Assembly: GCF_040270295.1 (NCBI RefSeq)
Contig: NZ_JBELOE010000152.1
Reading direction: 5' to 3' (one strand)
DNA: 64,000 nucleotides
Source of the DNA: Catenovulum sediminis
Lineage (GTDB): Bacteria; Pseudomonadota; Gammaproteobacteria; Enterobacterales; Alteromonadaceae
The notes beneath the pieces are model-generated. The model worked only from the letters and a program-made list of their open reading frames with translations. It searched no databases and was not told where the DNA came from. Below are positions 35,055 through 43,479 of this stretch, piece after piece. How positions within the stretch are numbered: position 1 is the stretch's first letter; each line of letters opens with the position of its first letter. The translations under genes and the position numbers were made by a program.

Positions 35055-36110
35055 ATGCGAGATGCAGCTTCAATTCGTTCTATATGTATATTGCGATTGT
35101 CAGCGATTGGCGATGTTTGCCATGCGCTTTCTACGGTACAAGCCATTCGTGATTATTATCCTCGAGCTCAAATCACCTGGATTGTGGGCAAAGTTGAATA
35201 TCAACTGTTAAATGGCATTGAAGGGATAAACTTTGTCGTCTTTGATAAAAAACTAGGTTGGCGGGCTTATGCAAAATTGCGAAAAGATTTACCGCAAACC
35301 TTTGATGTATTGTTGCATATGCAACTGGCATTGCGAGCTAATATAGCGGCATTTTTTATTAAAGCTAAGCGCAAAATTGGATTTCCGAAAAATTTATCAA
35401 AAGAATTACATAGTCTGGTTATAGATGAATCTTGCTCAATGCCGAACAACCCACATGTGTATGATGGCTTTGCTGCCTTCGCACATGCGATTGGTGTGCC
35501 GGCTTTTCAAGCGAATTGGCAATTTAACCTGCCTAAAGATGCACAAGATTGGGCTCTGCAACAAATCAATGAACAGCAACCGACATTGATAATTTCGGCC
35601 GGGGCCAGCAAGGCTGAACGTAATTGGTTGCCTGAACGATATGCTGCGGTTGCAGATTATGCGGTTGAAAAAGGATTTAAAGTGATACTAACGGGCGGTC
35701 CAACTGAGTTAGAGCGTGCGTTAGCGACTGAAATTGAGCAGCACTCAACAAGCCAACTTATCAACTTGGTTGGTCAATCGAATCTAAAACAGTTATTGGC
35801 CCTGTTAGGAAAAGCCGACATAGTGATTGCCCCTGACACCGGACCTGCGCATATGGCAGTCACACAGAAAACGCCTGTTGTTGGATTGTATGCACATAGC
35901 AACCCAGCTCGTACTGGGCCCTATCTATATCAAGACTATGTGGTGGAAAGTTATCATCAACATCTGTTGGCGCAAACTGGCAAAACAGCACCGCAGTCAA
36001 AGTGGGGCAAACGGGTAAAAGGCGAAAGTTTAATGTCAGCTATTAGTGTGCAGCAAGTGACAGATATGCTAGATCGAATTATTCAAGAAGAGAAAATTAA
36101 TGTCTTATAA
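35055..36110 (+). CDS. Glycosyltransferase family 9, heptosyltransferase-like, second copy
   Basis: 351 residues from ATG 35055. The long open frame from 34947 adds 36 unlikely residues and overlaps kdkA; GGA at 35044-35046 fits the later ATG. IRSICILRLSAIGDVCHALSTV is the GT9 N-terminal motif and IVIAPDTGPAHMAVTQKTPV the donor-binding motif. It is probably a LPS core heptosyltransferase, but which heptose it adds is not readable. Its last 11 bp overlap gmhB. Confidence 0.86.
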   Translation: MRDAASIRSICILRLSAIGDVCHALSTVQAIRDYYPRAQITWIVGKVEYQLLNGIEGINFVVFDKKLGWRAYAKLRKDLPQTFDVLLHMQLALRANIAAFFIKAKRKIGFPKNLSKELHSLVIDESCSMPNNPHVYDGFAAFAHAIGVPAFQANWQFNLPKDAQDWALQQINEQQPTLIISAGASKAERNWLPERYAAVADYAVEKGFKVILTGGPTELERALATEIEQHSTSQLINLVGQSNLKQLLALLGKADIVIAPDTGPAHMAVTQKTPVVGLYAHSNPARTGPYLYQDYVVESYHQHLLAQTGKTAPQSKWGKRVKGESLMSAISVQQVTDMLDRIIQEEKINVL

Positions 36111-36633
36111 AGCTTTATTTTTAGATCGCGACGGTGTTATCAATGTTGATCGCGGTTATGTACATACAATCAGTGAATTTGAGTTTGTTCCCGGTATTTT
36201 TGATCTGTGTTTAAAGGCACAACAGCAAGGTTACAAAATAGTTGTTGTGACCAATCAGTCGGGAATTGCTCGGGGCTTTTATACAGAAGACGATGTGCGT
36301 CGCTTGCATATTTGGATGAGTCAAAGGTTCGCCCAGCACAATGTGCTTGTTTCCGCTATTTATTATTGTCCCCACCATCCAGATCACGGCGGTGTACAGT
36401 ATCAGCATAATTGTTTGTGTCGAAAACCTAATCCCGGCATGATAAAGCGCGCTGCCCGTGAGGGCGATATTGATTTAGCAAATTCAATTATGGTCGGTGA
36501 CAAAATATCTGACATGCAAGCCGCACAATCGGCGGGCATTACAAACCGAGTTTTAGTTTCAAAAACCTTAGCGGGTGATTCGACTCACCATGCGACACGG
36601 GTCGTCAGTCTAATCGAACATATTGAACTGTAA
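36100..36633 (+). CDS. gmhB: D,D-heptose 1,7-bisphosphate phosphatase
   Basis: 177 residues, a HAD phosphatase. FLDRDGVINVD carries the nucleophile and acid/base Asp, VVTNQSGIARGFY is motif II, and CPHHPDHGG with CLCRKP forms the zinc-binding loop of GmhB. MVGDKISDMQAAQSAGI is motif IV. It dephosphorylates the heptose bisphosphate made by HldE. It starts within the previous gene (11-bp overlap) and is the last gene of the LPS unit. Confidence 0.95.
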   Translation: MSYKALFLDRDGVINVDRGYVHTISEFEFVPGIFDLCLKAQQQGYKIVVVTNQSGIARGFYTEDDVRRLHIWMSQRFAQHNVLVSAIYYCPHHPDHGGVQYQHNCLCRKPNPGMIKRAAREGDIDLANSIMVGDKISDMQAAQSAGITNRVLVSKTLAGDSTHHATRVVSLIEHIEL

Positions 36634-36648
36634 AAACTAAAAAAGGTA

Positions 36649-36691
36649 GCGGTGATACGGAGTGCAATGAGCTAACAGTCCGTATCACCGC
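36649..36691. repeat. 13-bp inverted repeat downstream of gmhB
   Basis: GCGGTGATACGGA at 36649-36661 pairs perfectly with its complement at 36679-36691 across a 17-nt loop. No T run follows, so an ordinary intrinsic terminator is not evident. Confidence 0.75.
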
Positions 36692-36707
36692 CACAAGCCA
36701 CGGAGAT

Positions 36708-36741
36708 AGAGTTGATAACTGTGGGTGTGATTATCAACTCT
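36708..36741. repeat. 11-bp inverted repeat with TTGATAA core
   Basis: AGAGTTGATAA at 36708-36718 and TTATCAACTCT at 36731-36741, with a 12-nt spacer. Confidence 0.75.
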
Positions 36742-36779
36742 GCAATCATCATATCAGCACTTTTTATAAATGCAAATGG

Positions 36780-36817
36780 AAATGATTATCAATTGCGGTG
36801 TTTTTTGATAATCATTT
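36780..36817. repeat. 13-bp inverted repeat, Fur-box-like arms
   Basis: AAATGATTATCAA at 36780-36792 and its exact complement at 36805-36817. The left arm with its flank (GGAAATGATTATCAATTGC) agrees by eye at 14 of 19 positions with the Fur consensus. No iron-related gene follows. Confidence 0.6.
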
Positions 36818-36988
36818 GCTATTAGTAGCTTAGAATTTGTTCTATAAAATCTTTCTCAGTATCTTTTCCCATTTTTTACCACTTTTCAGCCACTTGTATA
36901 GCGGCCCTCTCAGAACAGCGATTACTACACATTTTGAATGTTATTTATGCCTTGACAAAATGTAGAGGCAAACACAAACTGTGCAAAT

Positions 36989-37018
36989 GTGGTATAAAGT
37001 GGGGTAAAGTGGATCAAA
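36989..37018 (+). promoter_or_regulatory. Likely MraZ operator overlapping an extended -10
   Basis: Three direct 10-bp repeats, GTGGTATAAA, GTGGGGTAAA and GTGGATCAAA, lie head to tail about 70 bp before mraZ. MraZ is known to bind TGGG-type direct repeats at 10-bp spacing in its own promoter. The first repeat contains TGGTATAAA, which reads as an extended -10, so binding would block RNA polymerase. Confidence 0.65.
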
Positions 37019-37087
37019 ATGTAAGATTCACAATAAAAACCCTGATTAAATATACAGTTAACTGATGAATTAATAGGCTAATCAACC

Positions 37088-37546
37088 GTGTTTAGGGGCT
37101 CAAGTGCCATCACAATGGATAACAAAGGTCGGATAACAATCCCGACGCGTTATCGCGATCCACTGCAAGAAGGTTGCGGTGGTGAGGTGATTTGCACAAC
37201 AGACTTAAACCAACCTTGCTTGTTGTTGTATCCGATGAGCGAGTGGGAATCGGTTGAAAAGCGGTTGCGTGGTTTATCTGACATGGTACCCACCGAGCGG
37301 ATGTTTAAGCGACGGGTGTTGGGTAATGCAGCTGAACTGGAAATCGATAAAAGCGGACGACTATTAATTCCGCCTATTTTGCGACAGTTTGCACAATTAG
37401 AAAAACAAGTCACCTTGGTCGGACAACTCAATAAATTTGAGATTTGGAGTCAGCAGACTTGGGAGGCTCAAATGCAAGCTGATATGGAGCTGATTAACTC
37501 AGCCGATTTCGAGCTGACAGAAAGATTACAAGACTTTACTTTATAA
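37088..37546 (+). CDS. mraZ: Transcriptional regulator MraZ
   Basis: 152 residues with two AbrB-like SpoVT motifs: FRGSSAITMDNKGRITIPTR near the start and AAELEIDKSGRLLIPPILR in the second half. It is a DNA-binding ring-forming repressor of the dcw cluster. The start is GTG 37088 with a weak RBS (TAGG near 37072). It is the first gene of the division cluster, downstream of its likely operator. Confidence 0.95.
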   Translation: MFRGSSAITMDNKGRITIPTRYRDPLQEGCGGEVICTTDLNQPCLLLYPMSEWESVEKRLRGLSDMVPTERMFKRRVLGNAAELEIDKSGRLLIPPILRQFAQLEKQVTLVGQLNKFEIWSQQTWEAQMQADMELINSADFELTERLQDFTL

Positions 37547-37566
37547 ATAAAAAAACTGAGCGATAC

Positions 37567-38508
37567 ATGCAAGAGTCAAGCGGCCATATTAGCGTTTTAT
37601 TAAAAGAATCTGTTGACGGATTGGCTATCAAAAAAGATGGCATCTATTTAGATTGCACATTTGGTCGCGGAGGACATAGCCGAGCGATATTAGAAAGGTT
37701 GGGCGCGCAAGGTCGTTTGTTGGCATTTGACCAAGATCCGACCGCGATAGCTTGGGCCGATAAATATTTCAATGATCCGAGGTTTGAGATTATTCATGGC
37801 AACTTTAGTCAAATTGCCAGTGAAATAGAAGCGCGCAATTTAGTTGGCAAAATTGATGGTGTGTTGATGGATCTCGGTGTGAGCTCGCCACAATTGGATG
37901 AGGCAGAACGTGGTTTTAGTTTTATGCGGGACGGACCTTTGGATATGCGTATGAATCCGACTATCGGAGTGAGTGCATCAGACTGGTTACAAACCGCTAA
38001 AGAAGAAGATATTAGTTTTGCTTTAAAAGAATATGGCGAAGAAAGGTTTGCGCGAAAGATCGCAAGAGCCATTGTGCATGATCGGGTGGAGAAAGCTTTT
38101 ACCCGTACAGCGCAATTAGCGGGTCTATTAGAACGTATTATTAAGAAAAAAGAACCGGGCAAACACCCAGCGACGCGAACCTTTCAAGCGTTGCGTATTC
38201 AGGTCAACGGTGAGCTAGATGCGATAAAAGAGGCCTTGCAGGGGGCGTTAGATGTGGTGGCGATTGGTGGTCGCTTGTCGGTTATTAGCTTCCACTCACT
38301 TGAAGATCGCATCGTTAAGCGATTTTTTAGTACGCAAAGTAAAGCAAAGGTTGTCCCTAAAGGGCTACCGATTACTGATGCTGAGTTAAACAAAGACATC
38401 AAATTAAAGTTAATTGGTAAAGCGTTAAAACCGAGTGATGAAGAAGTCTCAGCCAATCCTAGAGCGAGAAGCTCAGTGTTAAGGGTTGCCGAGCGTGTCG
38501 GACGATAA
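37567..38508 (+). CDS. rsmH: 16S rRNA (cytosine-1402-N4)-methyltransferase
   Basis: 313 residues, SAM-dependent. HISVLLKESVDGL near the N-terminus, DCTFGRGGHSRAIL (SAM motif I), DGVLMDLGVSSPQLD and FHSLEDRIVKRFF are RsmH signatures. It methylates N4 of C1402 in 16S rRNA with RsmI. Its 3' end overlaps the ftsL start. Confidence 0.96.
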   Translation: MQESSGHISVLLKESVDGLAIKKDGIYLDCTFGRGGHSRAILERLGAQGRLLAFDQDPTAIAWADKYFNDPRFEIIHGNFSQIASEIEARNLVGKIDGVLMDLGVSSPQLDEAERGFSFMRDGPLDMRMNPTIGVSASDWLQTAKEEDISFALKEYGEERFARKIARAIVHDRVEKAFTRTAQLAGLLERIIKKKEPGKHPATRTFQALRIQVNGELDAIKEALQGALDVVAIGGRLSVISFHSLEDRIVKRFFSTQSKAKVVPKGLPITDAELNKDIKLKLIGKALKPSDEEVSANPRARSSVLRVAERVGR

Positions 38509-38836
38509 AAAAAAATTAAATGAAAAATCACGACTGCCAAATTTGGCGCTGGTGATAATTAAAGACTGGTTTAATCATTTTTTTATCATGTTTTTGATTA
38601 TTGCCGTTTTAGTCAGTGGTTATGCCGTTATCTACTATGCGTGGAGTAACAGGCAACTGAATGCTGAATACCAGAGATTGTTGGAAAACAAAGATAAATT
38701 AGATGTGGATTGGCGGCATATGTTGTTAGAGCACAATGCCTTGTCCGAGCACAACAGAATAGAACAAATAGCAAGAGATAAATTGAAAATGGTGCGCCCA
38801 CAGGGGGCTCAGGAAAAAGTGATTAAACAACCATGA
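38495..38836 (+). CDS. ftsL: Cell division protein FtsL
   Basis: 113 residues. The start is taken as GTG 38495 inside rsmH, because AAGGG at 38481-38485 gives proper spacing to it; a TTG at 38486 would abut the RBS. A short basic cytosolic tail precedes one membrane helix (FFIMFLIIAVLVSGYAVIYY), then a periplasmic leucine-zipper-like coiled coil (YQRLLENKDKLDVDWRHML). FtsL bridges FtsQ and FtsB and activates FtsWI. Sequence is weakly conserved, so position between rsmH and ftsI is the main evidence. Confidence 0.92.
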   Translation: MSDDKKKLNEKSRLPNLALVIIKDWFNHFFIMFLIIAVLVSGYAVIYYAWSNRQLNAEYQRLLENKDKLDVDWRHMLLEHNALSEHNRIEQIARDKLKMVRPQGAQEKVIKQP

Positions 38837-40572
38837 ATAAGCGTAAGCAGCTCAAACAAACTGGCACAGCGAAATGGCGGTTTTATACCGTTTTTGGCCT
38901 GATCGCGCTTGTTTTTTCTGCTTTATTAGCGCGTACAGCCTATATTCAGGTTATTTCTCCCGACATGTTACGTGCACAAGGTGACATGCGTATAAAGCGT
39001 ACTTTAGCTGACTCTGTTTTGCGTGGCATGATCACAGATAGAAATGGTTTAGAGTTAGCAATTAGCGTGCCTGTTGAGACCGTATGGGCAGATCCGAAAA
39101 AAATTGCAGAAAGTAATTCGCTGAGCAAAGAGCGTGAGTGGCGCGCTTTGGCAGATATCCTAAGTTTAGATGTAGCAGAAACTAAACAGCGGGTATCCGC
39201 GAATCCACAGAGCCGGTTTGTCTATTTAGCGCGTCATGTCTCACCAGCTATGGCTGACTATGTAGAGCATTTAAAACTACCAGGTGTCTATTTGCGTGCT
39301 GAATCAAAACGTTATTACCCAGCAGCAGAAGTAAATGCGCATTTAGTTGGGATTACCAATATCGATGACATTGGAATAGATGGTATCGAAAAGTTGTTTG
39401 ATGAAGCGTTAACTGGTGAAGAAGGTAAAAAACGCATCTTGCGTGATGCAAAAGGTCGTATTATCGATGTGCTGGAAGAAGAAGCACCGCAACAGGCAAA
39501 AAATATTACACTGGCCATTGACCAGCGTATTCAAACTTTAGCCTACCAGGAGCTGAAAAAAGCCGTGCAATATTATCAGGCTGATTCAGGTTCGGTGGTT
39601 GCGGTTGATGTAGAAAGCGGTGAATTGTTGGCGATGGTCAATAACCCTTCTTACAATCCCAACAACCGCAAAACGATCACTCCGTCAGCGATGCGTAATC
39701 GTGCGATCACCGATACTTTTGAACCCGGCTCGACGGCCAAACCTTTAGCTGTTTTGGCTGCTTTAGAGTTTGGCAGTGTTAACGCCAATACGATTATGAA
39801 TACTTCTCCGGGCTGGATGCAAATTGGCGGACGGCGAGTTAGAGACAGTAAAAATCACGGTGAACTGACACTCGAAGGTATTCTTAAAAAATCTAGCAAC
39901 GTAGGGACCACTAAGCTTGCGTTGTCATTGCCATCTGAAAACTTCCTAGACGCTTTTTATAATGCCGGTTTTGGCAGTGATACGGGAACCGGATTGTTAG
40001 GTGAAAGCTCAGGTATATTTTATGACAGAAGACGTTGGTCAGATTTCGAATTGGCTACTCTATCTTTTGGCTATGGGGTATCTGTGACGCCGGTTCAACT
40101 GGCACAAATGTATGCGACCTTGGCAAATGGTGGAATTCGCCGACCGTTAAGCATATTAAAGTTAGATGAACCCTTACCCGGTGAGCGAGTGTTTAGCCAC
40201 AGTTCAGCGAATCAACTGATTCGTATGATGGAATCAGTCACCGCTGAAGATGGCACAGGGAAAAAAGCCGCCGTTGATGGTTATCGCGTTGCGGGTAAAA
40301 CTGGGACGTCACGTAAAGCGGTAGCAGGTGGGTATGGTAACGATTATGTTGGCTTGTTTGCCGGCTTAGCGCCTGTTTCCAATCCTAAAATTGCGTTGGT
40401 GGTTGTGATAAACAATCCAAAAGGCGATCAGTATTATGGTGGTGACGTAGCTGCGCCTGTATTTAGCAAGGTGATGGGGGGCGCACTGCAAATTTTGAAT
40501 ATCCCAACCGACAAACAAGATGCAGATGAAATTCAGTTAGCTCAGATAAAAGGAGCGCGACCGGATGCCTGA
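38833..40572 (+). CDS. ftsI: Peptidoglycan DD-transpeptidase FtsI (PBP3)
   Basis: 579 residues, a class B penicillin-binding protein. One N-terminal membrane helix (about 20-40) is followed by a pedestal domain. The transpeptidase domain has nucleophile Ser300 in EPGSTAKPL (SxxK), KKSSNVG (SxN) and AGKTGTS (KTG). It crosslinks septal peptidoglycan with FtsW. It overlaps ftsL by ATGA and murE by 8 bp. Confidence 0.97.
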   Translation: MNKRKQLKQTGTAKWRFYTVFGLIALVFSALLARTAYIQVISPDMLRAQGDMRIKRTLADSVLRGMITDRNGLELAISVPVETVWADPKKIAESNSLSKEREWRALADILSLDVAETKQRVSANPQSRFVYLARHVSPAMADYVEHLKLPGVYLRAESKRYYPAAEVNAHLVGITNIDDIGIDGIEKLFDEALTGEEGKKRILRDAKGRIIDVLEEEAPQQAKNITLAIDQRIQTLAYQELKKAVQYYQADSGSVVAVDVESGELLAMVNNPSYNPNNRKTITPSAMRNRAITDTFEPGSTAKPLAVLAALEFGSVNANTIMNTSPGWMQIGGRRVRDSKNHGELTLEGILKKSSNVGTTKLALSLPSENFLDAFYNAGFGSDTGTGLLGESSGIFYDRRRWSDFELATLSFGYGVSVTPVQLAQMYATLANGGIRRPLSILKLDEPLPGERVFSHSSANQLIRMMESVTAEDGTGKKAAVDGYRVAGKTGTSRKAVAGGYGNDYVGLFAGLAPVSNPKIALVVVINNPKGDQYYGGDVAAPVFSKVMGGALQILNIPTDKQDADEIQLAQIKGARPDA

Positions 40573-42103
40573 TGTCATGCAAAACATAGAACAGAATTTG
40601 AACACTGATATTGCACGCATTGTTGAGGTAAATTTACCAGCGATACCTATTACCGCTGTACAAAAAGATAGTCGCCTGATAAAAGAAAATAACTGTTTTT
40701 TAGCGCTTGTTGGTCATGCACAACATGGAATTAAATTTGCACAGTTAGCTATCGCAAACGGTGCATGTATAATCTTGCAGGAAACACAGGAAAAAGCTTT
40801 ACACGGCCACACAGAATCTATCTCAGACGTGCCTGTGGTGTATGTCTATGATTTAAAATCTTTTAGTGGCGAATTAGCGGCGTTAACTTATGGCCATGCT
40901 TCCAAAGCACTCAAGGTCGTTGGTGTAACTGGCACCAATGGTAAAACCTCTTTATGTGATATGATTTGTCAGTTAGCTGATAATTGTCATCAACAAGCCG
41001 CTTATATCGGTACGCTCGGTGCTAGGTGGCAAGATAATGCAATTGCTACAGGCTTAACAACACCGGATGAATTTACTTTACAAAACTTACTAGCCGAATT
41101 TGTAAGAGATGAGGTTGAACTCGCGGCACTTGAGGTTTCTTCACATGCAATGCAACAAGGGCGCGTTTCAGCTGTAGACTTTGATTTAGTGGCCTTTACC
41201 AACTTGTCGCATGATCATCTTGATTATCATCAGTCGATGCAGGCATATTTTAATGCTAAAGCCGAGTTGTTTATTCAGAATCCCAAGGCGATAGCGCTGA
41301 TAAACCTGGATAATCAATATGGTCAGAAACTGTATCACTTGTTGCAGCACACAAACCCTTCACAAAAGCTGGTAACCATTAGTCAAAAAAGCGAAACCAG
41401 TGAACCTGTGAGTATGAAAATAGAAAGTATTGCCGTGCATGAAAATGGTTTTACTTTGGAGTGTGCATTTACTCCGAACTTTTTAGGGCGAAAACAGAGC
41501 GATTCTTCCGTTATTTTTGAATTACCACTGATAGCTGATTTTAATATAACCAATAGCATGATGGCTGTTGCTGCTCTGTATGCATTGGACTATTCGCTAT
41601 CCAGTTTGCAAGCGGCTGTGCAAAAACTTAAAGCGCCGGCTGGTCGAATGGAAAAATTTCCAATTTCAGATAGTCGTTGCTTGGTGGTTGATTTTGCCCA
41701 TACCCCTGAAGCATTAGAAATGGCGCTGCAAGCGTGTCGGCGGCATTGTCGTGGCAAATTATGGGTTATATTTGGTTGTGGCGGTGATAGAGATCAGGCA
41801 AAACGCCGAGTCATGGGACAAATAGCCGAAAAAAATGCTGATCAGATTATTATTACGAACGATAACCCTCGTAGTGAAGAACCACAAGCCATCGCACAAC
41901 AAATCGGGCAGGGAATTAATGTTGACTATCAGATTGAGCTAGATCGCAAACAAGCGATCCGTTTAGCGGTTGCTCAAGCACAAGCCAATGATTGGATTTT
42001 GCTTGCTGGCAAAGGGCACGAAAAAACACAAATTTTTGCCGAGCAAACAGTGGAATATGATGAACGAGCGTTTGTTACTCAAGTTGCTAGGGAGGCCGCA
42101 TGA
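40565..42103 (+). CDS. murE: UDP-MurNAc-tripeptide synthetase MurE
   Basis: 512 residues, a Mur ligase. VVGVTGTNGKTSLCD is the ATP-binding loop, TPDEFTLQ binds substrate, LEVSSHAMQQGR carries the His/Ser region, and DNPRSEEP is the meso-diaminopimelate specificity motif, so it adds mDAP as in other Gram-negatives. AGGAG at 40551-40555 precedes the ATG inside ftsI. Confidence 0.96.
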   Translation: MPDVMQNIEQNLNTDIARIVEVNLPAIPITAVQKDSRLIKENNCFLALVGHAQHGIKFAQLAIANGACIILQETQEKALHGHTESISDVPVVYVYDLKSFSGELAALTYGHASKALKVVGVTGTNGKTSLCDMICQLADNCHQQAAYIGTLGARWQDNAIATGLTTPDEFTLQNLLAEFVRDEVELAALEVSSHAMQQGRVSAVDFDLVAFTNLSHDHLDYHQSMQAYFNAKAELFIQNPKAIALINLDNQYGQKLYHLLQHTNPSQKLVTISQKSETSEPVSMKIESIAVHENGFTLECAFTPNFLGRKQSDSSVIFELPLIADFNITNSMMAVAALYALDYSLSSLQAAVQKLKAPAGRMEKFPISDSRCLVVDFAHTPEALEMALQACRRHCRGKLWVIFGCGGDRDQAKRRVMGQIAEKNADQIIITNDNPRSEEPQAIAQQIGQGINVDYQIELDRKQAIRLAVAQAQANDWILLAGKGHEKTQIFAEQTVEYDERAFVTQVAREAA

Positions 42104-43479
42104 TTTCCGTATCATTAGGTGAACTGGCACAGGTAACAGGTGGGCGTTTGGTCGGTGGCGAGGCTAACATACAGTCAATTTGCCATGATAGTCGAAAAGT
42201 GCAAATGGGTGATTGTTACTTAGCTATTGTCGGTGAACGCTTTGATGGTCACAATTTTTGCCAAAGTGCAATTGAAGCCGGTGCAATTGCTTTGATTGTC
42301 AGCACAGAACAAAAAGTCGCAGTACCGCAATTAATCGTTGATGATTGCAAAACCGCGTTAGGACAGATTGGCGCTTTTAATAAATCACGAGCCAAAGTTA
42401 AAACAGTCGCTATTACCGGCAGCAGTGGTAAAACGACAGTAAAAGAAATGCTAGCAGCGATTCTCAAGCTGGCAGGCAAAACGTTGGCAACGGCCGGTAA
42501 TTTCAACAATGATATTGGCGTACCATTAACCCTATTGCGTTTGGATGAAAGCTATCAATATGCAGTGATTGAACTGGGTGCAAACCACATCGGCGAAATT
42601 GCCTATACGGTTAATTTAACTCAGCCTGATGTTGCCATGGTGAATAATGTCAGTGCAGCTCACCTAGAAGGGTTTGGCTCACTGGCCGGTGTTATTCAAG
42701 CCAAAGGTGAAATTTATCAAGGGCTTGCTAATAATGGTTGGGCGGTTGTTAACTCTGACTTAGATTGTATCGGAGATTGGATATCAGAATTATCCGGTCG
42801 TAAACAATTGTCCTACTCTCGTCAGCCGTTTGCCGATGTGTATGCCCGTAATGTCGTAATTCAGGACGATTTATGTCCTCAGTTTGAATGGGTATATCAA
42901 GGGCAGACATATCCGGTCAAATTAAATATTCCCGGTCAACACAATGTTAATAATGCGATGGCGGCTATTTCATGCGCCCTGTGTTTAGGCATTGATAAAA
43001 GTTTAATAAGCCAAGGATTAACAGAAACAGTTGCAGTAGCAGGCCGCGTCAAACCGATAGAATTGGGCAAGATTACATTAATTGATGACAGTTATAACGC
43101 AAATCAGGGCTCGATGTTGGCTGCGATAGATTTACTAAAAAGCGCGCCAGGTGCTCGATACTTGATTATGGGTGATATGGCTGAAATGGGGCAATATGCT
43201 GAAGAAGTGCACCAAGCCGTTGGTGTATATGCAAAAGAAGCCAGCTTAGAAGGATTCTACGTCAAAGGAAACTGGGTCAAAAAAGCGCAAGAAAACCCTG
43301 AATTTCAGTTTAATGATTTTGAGTTATTAGCTGAAAAATTACTTTCTGAGATTAATGAAAAGATAAATTCTAATAATAAACAAAAGGTTACAGTTTTGAT
43401 TAAAGGTTCCCGCAGTGCAGGTATGGAACAACTTGTCACATTATTAAAAGAAAAGTGTGGGGTGCAAGCACAATGTTAG
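42100..43479 (+). CDS. murF: UDP-MurNAc-tripeptide--D-Ala-D-Ala ligase MurF
   Basis: 459 residues. AITGSSGKTTVKEML is the P-loop, LATAGNFNNDIGVPLTLLRL and ELGANHIGEI are MurF signatures, and DDSYNANQGSMLAAI lies in the C-terminal domain. It adds D-Ala-D-Ala to complete the pentapeptide precursor. It overlaps murE by 4 bp (ATGA) and mraY by 7 bp. Confidence 0.96.
   Translation: MISVSLGELAQVTGGRLVGGEANIQSICHDSRKVQMGDCYLAIVGERFDGHNFCQSAIEAGAIALIVSTEQKVAVPQLIVDDCKTALGQIGAFNKSRAKVKTVAITGSSGKTTVKEMLAAILKLAGKTLATAGNFNNDIGVPLTLLRLDESYQYAVIELGANHIGEIAYTVNLTQPDVAMVNNVSAAHLEGFGSLAGVIQAKGEIYQGLANNGWAVVNSDLDCIGDWISELSGRKQLSYSRQPFADVYARNVVIQDDLCPQFEWVYQGQTYPVKLNIPGQHNVNNAMAAISCALCLGIDKSLISQGLTETVAVAGRVKPIELGKITLIDDSYNANQGSMLAAIDLLKSAPGARYLIMGDMAEMGQYAEEVHQAVGVYAKEASLEGFYVKGNWVKKAQENPEFQFNDFELLAEKLLSEINEKINSNNKQKVTVLIKGSRSAGMEQLVTLLKEKCGVQAQC

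Larger units (their letters stand above)
36634..37087. other. 454-bp regulatory region between gmhB and mraZ
   Basis: No gene is seen. It holds three inverted repeats (36649-36691, 36708-36741, 36780-36817), two of which share the core TTGATAA/TTATCAA, a TTGACA at 36952-36957, and three direct repeats at 36989-37018 that look like an MraZ operator. This is where transcription of the division cluster must start. Confidence 0.7.

Noticed and set aside
36207..36410. Overlapping short ORFs on both strands inside gmhB
   Set aside because: Frame shadows of gmhB, which has all HAD and zinc-loop motifs.
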